The notes under the pieces: generated by a model | What the model was told of the DNA's origin: nothing | The model's input: the letters and a program-made list of their open reading frames with translations, nothing else | Database searches by the model: none | In this document: positions 16,030-21,268 of the stretch, in pieces | How positions within the stretch are numbered: the first letter of the stretch is position 1 | How the letters are laid out: each line of letters begins with the position of its first letter | Translations under genes and position numbers: made by a program | Source: an uncultured Alistipes sp. | GTDB taxonomy: Bacteria > Bacteroidota > Bacteroidia > Bacteroidales > UBA932 | Assembly (NCBI GenBank): GCA_900544195.1 | Contig: UQUJ01000054.1 | Location: 1 to 21,268 of the forward strand | DNA: 21,268 nt | Reading direction: 5' to 3'

Positions 16030-18366
16030 ATGATCTGCACAACAATCCAGAACCGAACCCTGGAAGAGATAATGAACTTGCTGGAAAGCAGCGAGCCACG
16101 GATACAGATGGCGGAGATCAGGCTGGACAGATGTCCGCTGAGTATCGAGGAGATAGAATACTTGTTCTCTTCCTCGGACACCCCGCTGGTGGCCACCTGC
16201 CGGGTCGTTGATGACGGCAACGGAACTTGGGAAGAGGCCGAGGAGAAACTCACCGCCGCGGTCGAGGCCGGTGCCGCGTTTTTGGATCTGGAGATCGAAG
16301 CTCCGAAAGAGATCGGCAAAAGGCTCCGGAGGGCTTGCACGGAATATGGCACCACGATGATCCGTTCGGGTCATTTCTTCGCCGGAACGCCGTCGGATCA
16401 GGTGCTGCGGAACACTGTGGAGAAATGCAGGAAGTTCGGCGGGGAGATTGTGAAGATCGCGGCTATGGCGACCTCTGAAGAGGATGTCGCCAGGGTGCTG
16501 GGGCTTTACACGGTCAGTGATCTGAATCCGTCGGTCGCTGAACCGGTCGAAGAGACCATTCGTACTGCTGAACAACAGTCCCTTCGACAGGCTCAGGAAC
16601 CAGTTAATGTAAGAGTTCAGCGACCACAAGAGAATCAACGGTCGTTTGAGCTGATCGCCTTCTCGATGGGCGAGACCGGCAAGGACAGTCGGCTGGAATG
16701 TCTGAAACTCGGCAGTCCGTTCACCTACGCCGCGCTAAGCGAAGAAGAGGCCGCCGCTCCTGGACAATGGACTTACTCTGAGATGATTGCCGCTGTCTAT
16801 GGTGAAAGGAGACCTCTTCATTGCGACACTGCCTTGAATATGCCGGCCTCAAAGAGTTTCGCCCAGCGCGCGATCATCGCGGCGGCGCTGGCCGAAGGAG
16901 AATCCCGGCTTGGTGGCTACTCCACGTGTGGGGACAACGAGGCGGCGATAGAGGTCGCCAAGGCGCTCGGGGCCAAGGTTCGGATAGAGAGTGAGGGCAG
17001 TTCTTTGCAAGTCGGTGCGCTTCGACAGGCCCAGCGACCAACCAATCCGGTCGCTTCGATGGTTGGTGAGCTCTGCCGAACCACAGGCTCAGCGACCGGA
17101 AGCACCCTAATCATAGAAGGCATAGGCTCGTCAGCGAATATTCCCGAAAAGATCAACGTCGGCGAGTCCGGCCTCCTGACCCGCCTGATGATCCCTCTCA
17201 CCGCCGCTCTCGGCAACGGCAACCAAATCGAGATCGACGGCATCGGCACCCTCCCGACAAGGCCGCTGAAAGGCGCATCCGAAATCATGGCCGGCTTTGG
17301 CACAGTCCTGAGGCCACTCAACCCGGCCCCGGAAGTCCACGTGCCACTCACCGTCCAAGGTCCTCTGCTCCCTGGCAAAACCAGCATCTCCGGCAAAGGC
17401 GGCTCGCAGCTGATCTCCGGTCTACTGATGGCCCTGCCGCTCCTTCCGGGAGACTCGACCCTGCATATTCATGACCCCAAGAGCATCCCGTATATGTTCA
17501 TCACAGCGGACGTGCTTCGCCGTTTCGGCATCAAGATCGGCTCCGAGATGGAGGGTGGAGAGGATTTTCTTGAGACTCAGGACTGGAGTCTCTGCACCGG
17601 CATCACATTCAAGATCAAGGGCGGGCAGAAATATTCCCCGGCCGCTTTCGACATCGAGGGCGACTGGAGCGCCGCCGCCAATTTCCTGGTGGCCGGAGCG
17701 CTTTTCGGAGACGTGAAACTGACCGGTCTCGACACAACTTCCCTTCAGGCCGACATCTCGATCATGGACATCCTGATGGAAGCCGGAGCCAGCCTTTCGC
17801 AGATTGATGATGGGCCGCAGGACGGAATCACAAACGACGGCTCTTCCAGAAATGAAGCGACCGATGCTGCCTCCAACAAAACTTCAGACAATGAAGACGC
17901 TCCGGAGGCCAATGCCCCGCAAGGTCACCGCGGCCTGATCACCGCCCAGAAAGCCCCGCTGCGCGCCTTCGACACCGATCTCAACAACTGTCCGGACCTG
18001 TTCCCGATCGTCGCCATCCTCGCCGCCTTCTGCCACGGACGCTGTAATATTCAAGGATTCAAGAGGTTGGCAAGCAAGGAAAGCGACCGCGGCGCGGCGA
18101 TTCTGAATATGCTCACCCAGATGGGCGTGGAGGCCTCCGCCGCCGGCGACACCCTCTCCATCACCGGCGAGTCAGTAGAGAGCCGCCTCCTGAACGGCCA
18201 TCTCCTGAAAGGTGGTGAATATACCTCCTCCCACGACCACCGCATGGCCATGGCCCTGACCGTAGCCTCATGGTGCGCCGACTCCCCGATCCTCATCGAT
18301 GACACCTCCTGCGTAGCCAAGTCCTTCCCCGCCTTCCCTGGCACCTACCGCCTCCTTGAGCGTTAG
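16030..18366 (+). CDS. Fused type I 3-dehydroquinate dehydratase and EPSP synthase (AroD-AroA)
   Basis: One 778-residue frame carries two shikimate enzymes. Residues 1 to about 250 are a type I dehydroquinase: catalytic H115 (GHFFAGTP) and Schiff-base K142 (VKIAAMA) have the H143/K170 spacing of the Salmonella enzyme, and SMGETGKDSR and APGQ follow. The residue matching its E86 appears to be Asp (D62). Residues from about 262 to 778 are EPSP synthase: S-K275-S-F-A-Q-R280 binds PEP/S3P, GESGLLTR and LPTRPLKG follow, and D650 (DLNNCPD), KESDR, HDHRMAM and SCVAKSFPAFPG complete the active site. The two halves perform steps 3 and 6, which are not consecutive. Three stretches look inserted: about residues 168-204 and 330-357 (REP-like repeats in frame), and about 592-635 (acidic/Asn/Ser-rich linker). 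Confidence 0.93.
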   Translation: MICTTIQNRTLEEIMNLLESSEPRIQMAEIRLDRCPLSIEEIEYLFSSSDTPLVATCRVVDDGNGTWEEAEEKLTAAVEAGAAFLDLEIEAPKEIGKRLRRACTEYGTTMIRSGHFFAGTPSDQVLRNTVEKCRKFGGEIVKIAAMATSEEDVARVLGLYTVSDLNPSVAEPVEETIRTAEQQSLRQAQEPVNVRVQRPQENQRSFELIAFSMGETGKDSRLECLKLGSPFTYAALSEEEAAAPGQWTYSEMIAAVYGERRPLHCDTALNMPASKSFAQRAIIAAALAEGESRLGGYSTCGDNEAAIEVAKALGAKVRIESEGSSLQVGALRQAQRPTNPVASMVGELCRTTGSATGSTLIIEGIGSSANIPEKINVGESGLLTRLMIPLTAALGNGNQIEIDGIGTLPTRPLKGASEIMAGFGTVLRPLNPAPEVHVPLTVQGPLLPGKTSISGKGGSQLISGLLMALPLLPGDSTLHIHDPKSIPYMFITADVLRRFGIKIGSEMEGGEDFLETQDWSLCTGITFKIKGGQKYSPAAFDIEGDWSAAANFLVAGALFGDVKLTGLDTTSLQADISIMDILMEAGASLSQIDDGPQDGITNDGSSRNEATDAASNKTSDNEDAPEANAPQGHRGLITAQKAPLRAFDTDLNNCPDLFPIVAILAAFCHGRCNIQGFKRLASKESDRGAAILNMLTQMGVEASAAGDTLSITGESVESRLLNGHLLKGGEYTSSHDHRMAMALTVASWCADSPILIDDTSCVAKSFPAFPGTYRLLER
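16533..16625 (+). repeat. REP-like repeat cluster inside the AroD half
   Basis: An inverted unit at 16533-16552 (reverse complement CTTCGACCGGTTCAGCGACC) faces a direct unit at 16582-16601 (CTTCGACAGGCTCAGGAACC). A half unit GTTCAGCGACC follows at 16615-16625. The encoded segment lies between the dehydroquinase helix after K142 and the SMGETG strand, where the family normally has only a short loop. The sequence resembles dispersed palindromic repeats seen in many bacterial genomes; the identity as a mobile repeat is inference. Confidence 0.65.
17020..17097 (+). repeat. REP-like repeat cluster inside the AroA half
   Basis: A direct unit CTTCGACAGGCCCAGCGACC (17020-17039) is followed by an inverted, diverged unit (17061-17080) and a partial direct unit ACAGGCTCAGCGACC (17083-17097). 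ACCAACCA (17037-17044) and TGGTTGGT (17060-17067) form the stem between the first two. The peptide L-R-Q-A-Q-R-P repeats the L-R-Q-A-Q-E-P encoded by the first cluster, so both clusters are read in the same frame. Confidence 0.65.
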
Positions 18367-18400
18367 TACGTCTGGAACAATGGTACGAATCATCTGCATC

Positions 18401-18480
18401 TGTCCGGTGGATTGTGGTCTGGCCGGACAAAATGTGATAATCATAAACTTTGTCCGGCCAATATGGCTTTTACCGGACAA
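18401..18480. repeat. Two TGTCCGG-N15-CCGGACA modules at a 50-bp period
   Basis: TGTCCGG at 18401 and 18451 are each followed, exactly 15 bases after the heptamer, by CCGGACA at 18423 and 18473. The inner pair extends to a perfect 12-base inverted repeat, TGGCCGGACAAA (18420-18431) with TTTGTCCGGCCA (18449-18460). The array sits in the spacer between the converging aroD-aroA and aroC genes. It could be an operator array, a REP-type element or a structured 3' end. Confidence 0.65.
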
Positions 18481-18535
18481 CTACCGTTGGCCGTCAGCGT
18501 GGCAGGTAAGTAGCTGATTTTCAAGTAAAACAAAG

Positions 18536-18577
18536 ATGTCCTGGTGCTGGATTCTGCACCAGGACATATTTGTTTTT
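18536..18577. terminator. Bidirectional terminator between aroD-aroA and aroC
   Basis: ATGTCCTGGTGC (18536-18547) pairs perfectly with GCACCAGGACAT (18556-18567) around an 8-base loop and is followed by ATTTGTTTTT. On the opposite strand the stem is followed by CTTTGTTTTA, so it can end both converging transcripts. Confidence 0.85.
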
Positions 18578-18610
18578 ATTCATTATCAAGGAGTTAGATG
18601 CCACGGCCTT

Positions 18611-19585
18611 TTAGGTCTGCTCTGCGAGGACGATGGCAGTGACGGCCTCGACGATGACGGGGGTGCGGAGGGCGAAGCAGACATCGTGGCGGCCTGGGAC
18701 GTTGAGGGTGGCTTGCTCGCCGGTCCTGACGTTGAGGGTTGTCTGGGATCTGGTGATGCTGGAGGTCGGCTTGAAGGCGACACGGAAAACTATCGGGGAG
18801 CCGTTCGTGATGCCGCCGTTGACTCCGCCGGAACCGTTCTTGGAGGTGGTCACGACATCGTCTTTAAGTTCAAGAGGATCATTATGTTCCGAGCCTTTCA
18901 TCCGAGCGGCCGCGAAACCGTCACCGAACTCGATTCCACGGACTCCCGGAATGGAGAAGACGGCGTGCGAGATCAGAGACTCGATTGAATCGAAGAACGG
19001 CTCACCAAGACCGGCCGTCACCCCGGAGACCCGGCACTCGACAATGCCGCCGAGCGAATCGCCTTCTCTGGAGGTCTTGTCCAAGAGATCGTTCCACTTT
19101 GACTTGTCGGACTCTCTCCCGATTTCAATCAAACTGGCCTCAAAGACGATTCCCGGACACATTTTCTTGGCAATAACCCCGGCGGCGACCAGCGGAAGGG
19201 TTATCCTGCCCGAAAAATGCCCACCTCCACGAGGGTCATTGAAGCCGTTCCACTTGACGGAAGCGACATAGTCGGCGTGCCCTGGACGCGGCACAGCCTT
19301 AAGAGCCTCATAGTCAGAAGACCGAGTGTTGTTGTTCTTGAATATGACTGCGATCGGTGCTCCGGTTGTGTGTCCATCGAAGACTCCGCTCAGAATCTCC
19401 GGCTCGTCCGCCTCGATGCGTGGTGTGGTACCCTTCGCTCCACTCTTGCGGCGAAGAATGTCCGGCATAAAATCCTCTACAGCAAGTTCTATCCCCGGCC
19501 TGACACCATCCACGACCACACCGATCGCCGCCCCGTGCGACTCCCCGAAGATCTCAACCCTGAAATTACGTCCGAATGCGTTCAT
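18611..19585 (-). CDS. aroC: Chorismate synthase
   Basis: A 324-residue enzyme that makes chorismate from EPSP using reduced FMN, the last shikimate step. I start at ATG 19585 (MNAFGRNFRVEIFGESHG), since family homology begins there; a 36-codon upstream extension covers the promoter. Motifs: G-E-S-H-G, R-P-G-H-A-D-Y, R-G-G-G-H-F-S-G-R-I-T, E-F-G-D-G-F, G-G-I-T-N-G and G-R-H-D-V-C. It is shorter than the roughly 358-residue Bacteroides enzymes. Its RGGGHFSGR and FNDPRGGG wording recalls the Firmicutes-type branch and not the RGGGRSSAR form of Bacteroides. It is convergent with aroD-aroA and divergent from sufB. Confidence 0.95.
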   Translation of the reverse strand: MNAFGRNFRVEIFGESHGAAIGVVVDGVRPGIELAVEDFMPDILRRKSGAKGTTPRIEADEPEILSGVFDGHTTGAPIAVIFKNNNTRSSDYEALKAVPRPGHADYVASVKWNGFNDPRGGGHFSGRITLPLVAAGVIAKKMCPGIVFEASLIEIGRESDKSKWNDLLDKTSREGDSLGGIVECRVSGVTAGLGEPFFDSIESLISHAVFSIPGVRGIEFGDGFAAARMKGSEHNDPLELKDDVVTTSKNGSGGVNGGITNGSPIVFRVAFKPTSSITRSQTTLNVRTGEQATLNVPGRHDVCFALRTPVIVEAVTAIVLAEQT

Positions 19586-19617
19586 TGTATATTCAAAAAT
19601 TAATAAGTCCGTCCTTG

Positions 19618-19625
19618 CAAAAATA
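19618..19625 (-). promoter_or_regulatory. -7 box of aroC
   Basis: Reads TATTTTTG on the minus strand, 32 bases upstream of the aroC ATG at 19585. It supports the shorter start. No clear -33 TTG at normal spacing. Confidence 0.5.
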
Positions 19626-19651
19626 CACTTTTCTTGTGGAATAAAATATGC

Positions 19652-19659
19652 TATCTTTG
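19652..19659 (+). promoter_or_regulatory. -7 box of sufB
   Basis: TATCTTTG matches TAnnTTTG, and a TTG (19634-19636) lies 15 bases upstream, closer than ideal. The resulting leader of about 65 bases holds an imperfect hairpin GCCGT...ACGGC (about 19679-19701) just before the start region; it could be regulatory, but there is no direct evidence. Confidence 0.55.
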
Positions 19660-19729
19660 TAGTAATATCCTCAAAAGGCCGTTTTGTGTTCAAACACGGC
19701 GGATTATGAGGGTGAAACTACTTATTGGA

Positions 19730-21178
19730 ATGGACATTAAGGAAGAAGACAAGATAATTCAGGAGGTCACCAGACAGGAGTACAAGGAGGGCTTCGTCAC
19801 CGATGTCGGCCAGGACTTTATTCCCAAAGGGCTGAACGAGGACATCATCCGTACCATCTCACGGCTCAAGGAAGAGCCGGAATGGATGCTGGAGTTCCGG
19901 CTGGGCGCTTTCCGGAAGTGGCAGAAAATGGAGATGCCCGAGTGGGGGCATCTGGACATGCCCGTAATTGATTTTCAAGACATTATCTACTACGCAGCCC
20001 CAAAAAAGAATTCGGAACGCCCGAAGGAGATCGACCCGAAGCTGGAGGAGACGTTCGAGAAACTTGGCATCCCGGTAAGGGAGCGTGAGGCTCTCGCCGG
20101 AGTCGTGGCCGTGGACGCGGTCTTCGATTCGGTCTCCGTGGCCACAACATTCAGGGCATCGCTGGCTGAGAAAGGAATCATATTCTGCAGCTTCTCGGAG
20201 GCCGTCAAGGAGCATCCGGATCTGGTGCGGAAATATCTCGCCTCGGTGGTTCCAGTAGGGGACAATTTCTTTGCGGCACTCAACTCGGCGGTCTTCAGCG
20301 ACGGCAGTTTCTGCTATATTCCCAAAGGGGTCAGGTGCCCGATGGAGCTTTCAAGCTACTTCAGGATCAACGCCGCCGGCACAGGCCAGTTCGAGAGGAC
20401 GCTCATCGTGGCGGACGAAGGGTCTCAACTGAGCTACATGGAGGGCTGCACGGCTCCGATGCGTGACGAGAACCAGCTTCACGCGGCGGTGGTGGAGATC
20501 GTGGTCGAGAAAGACGCCGACGTGAAATATTCAACGGTGCAGAACTGGTACCCAGGGGATGCGCAGGGGCGCGGAGGAATCCTTAACCTCGTGACCAAAA
20601 GGGGAATATGCAAGGGCAGCGGCTCGCATCTGAGCTGGACTCAGGTCGAGACGGGTTCGGCGATCACTTGGAAATATCCTTCCACGATCCTGAAGGGAGA
20701 CTACTCCTCGTCGGAATTCTACTCGGTCGCCGTGACCAACAACTATCAGCAGGCGGACACCGGAACAAAGATGATCCACATCGGCCGCGGCACGAAGAGC
20801 CGGATCGTAAGTAAAGGAATATCAGCGGGTCACAGCCAGAACAGTTACCGTGGTCTGGTCCGGATGAACGCCGGAGCGGCCGGAGCGCGCAACTACTCGC
20901 AGTGCGACAGCCTGCTGATCGGCTCGCAGTGCGGGGCGCACACGTTCCCGGACATCCAAAGCGCCAACCCGACCGCGATCGTGGAACACGAGGCGACGAC
21001 CTCGAAGATCAGCGACGAGCAGCTGTTCTACTGCAACCAGAGGGGTCTCGGGCCGGAGGATGCGGTCGGCCTGATCGTCAACGGCTACGCCCACGAGGTG
21101 CTTTCCCGCCTCCCGATGGAGTTCGCCGTAGAAGCCACCAAACTGCTTCAGGTCTCCCTCGAAGGTTCGGTGGGTTAA
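19730..21178 (+). CDS. sufB: Fe-S cluster assembly scaffold protein SufB
   Basis: A 482-residue cytoplasmic scaffold of the SufBCD complex, which builds Fe-S clusters. I start at ATG 19730 (MDIKEEDK...), matching the usual length of Bacteroidota SufB. Earlier in-frame ATGs (19634, 19706) lie over the promoter or leader. Key residues: C392 in N-Y-S-Q-C-D-S-L, and H420/E421 in E-H-E-A-T-T-S-K-I. All are exactly 13 below E. coli C405, H433 and E434, consistent with the length difference. Y-I-P-K-G-V-R-C-P-M-E-L-S-S-Y-F and the beta-helix core are intact. The gene is divergent from aroC. sufC would normally follow closely, but at least 90 bases of hairpins follow instead before the window ends. 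Confidence 0.96.
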   Translation: MDIKEEDKIIQEVTRQEYKEGFVTDVGQDFIPKGLNEDIIRTISRLKEEPEWMLEFRLGAFRKWQKMEMPEWGHLDMPVIDFQDIIYYAAPKKNSERPKEIDPKLEETFEKLGIPVREREALAGVVAVDAVFDSVSVATTFRASLAEKGIIFCSFSEAVKEHPDLVRKYLASVVPVGDNFFAALNSAVFSDGSFCYIPKGVRCPMELSSYFRINAAGTGQFERTLIVADEGSQLSYMEGCTAPMRDENQLHAAVVEIVVEKDADVKYSTVQNWYPGDAQGRGGILNLVTKRGICKGSGSHLSWTQVETGSAITWKYPSTILKGDYSSSEFYSVAVTNNYQQADTGTKMIHIGRGTKSRIVSKGISAGHSQNSYRGLVRMNAGAAGARNYSQCDSLLIGSQCGAHTFPDIQSANPTAIVEHEATTSKISDEQLFYCNQRGLGPEDAVGLIVNGYAHEVLSRLPMEFAVEATKLLQVSLEGSVG

Positions 21179-21191
21179 TGAATATACTCAA

Positions 21192-21263
21192 GTTTCGCAT
21201 TTGCGAAACACCGCTCTTCTTCACTGCTTGCAGTGAAAGCAAGTCCCTCCCCCGAGGGGAGGG
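21192..21263. repeat. Three consecutive short hairpins downstream of sufB
   Basis: GTTTCGCA/TGCGAAAC (21192-21199 with 21202-21209), TTCACTGC/GCAGTGAA (21220-21227 with 21230-21237) and CCCTCCCC/GGGGAGGG (21245-21252 with 21256-21263) are perfect 8-bp stems with 2- to 3-base loops, spaced 8 to 11 bases apart. No T tract follows within the window. They look like REP-type palindromes or an intercistronic structure. Confidence 0.6.
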
Positions 21264-21268
21264 ATTTA

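Larger units (their letters stand above)
1185..17143. repeat. Distributed palindromic word GAATATTC (15 copies)
   Basis: Exact copies begin at 1185, 3109, 5275, 5363, 7416, 9154, 9248, 10255, 10276, 11113, 13596, 15023, 15447, 15496 and 17136. A further 48 isolated GAATAT or ATATTC half-words were found by reading the whole window. The copies are scattered, not tandem, and occur inside genes on both strands and in spacers. Their role is unknown. Confidence 0.75.

Noticed and set aside
18401..18480. Integron attC site or CRISPR-like repeat
   Set aside because: No RYYYAAC/GTTRRRY ends, no integrase or cas gene, and only two modules.
1..21268. Insertion sequences, prophage, CRISPR arrays or riboswitches
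   Set aside because: No transposase, integrase, phage gene, regularly spaced repeat-spacer array or recognisable riboswitch leader was seen on either strand.

Overview
The window looks like a chromosomal segment of a fairly GC-rich Bacteroidota, most likely Bacteroidales. The evidence is the set of TAnnTTTG -7 promoter boxes in almost every divergent spacer, the scarcity of Shine-Dalgarno sequences, Bacteroidota-type secreted glycosidases (GH28, GH106 and SusB-like GH97), an Omp85-like barrel ending in Phe, and a small protein of a Bacteroidota-restricted type. No genus can be assigned from the sequence alone.

Layout. (1) 1-7440, minus strand: a compact pectin/rhamnogalacturonan-type operon. 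In order of transcription it encodes a flippase-like membrane protein (LPG synthase TM/UPF0104 type), a secreted ADP-ribosylglycohydrolase-fold protein, a GH106-type rhamnosidase, a GH28-like beta-helix protein, and a second beta-helix protein that runs off the left edge. Gaps are 13 bases or fewer and one junction overlaps by 4 bases. No SusC/SusD pair is visible. (2) 7510-10007, plus strand: a tight operon of a PfkB-family (adenosine-kinase-like) sugar kinase, a small conserved protein and a DUF368/PopT-type undecaprenyl phosphate translocase. (3) 10064-10137: tRNA-Arg(TCT) on the minus strand with its own promoter and a 16-bp hairpin at its 3' end. (4) 10452-11726 (-): an outer-membrane beta-barrel, divergent from 11891-14134 (+), a SusB-like GH97 alpha-glucosidase that ends in a nested double hairpin. 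(5) 14430-19585: a shikimate-pathway block with a PPC/DUF296 protein, aroB, an unusual aroD-aroA fusion, and a convergent aroC. (6) 19730 onward: sufB of the SUF Fe-S assembly system, followed by three consecutive hairpins.

The most unusual signals are below the gene level. The palindrome GAATATTC occurs 15 times, with dozens of further GAATAT/ATATTC half-words, where far fewer than one full copy would be expected. It falls in all three codon phases and in spacers, so it looks like a distributed DNA word and not a protein or codon effect. Two clusters of a REP-like repeat (CTTCGACAGGCTCAGCGACC) lie in frame inside the aroD-aroA gene. A two-unit array of TGTCCGG-N15-CCGGACA modules spaced exactly 50 bp apart lies between aroA and aroC. 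At the protein level, the GH28-like enzyme keeps its three catalytic Asp at canonical spacing but appears to lack the His and Arg/Lys motifs, and the ADP-ribosylglycohydrolase-like protein has altered metal motifs in a carbohydrate operon.
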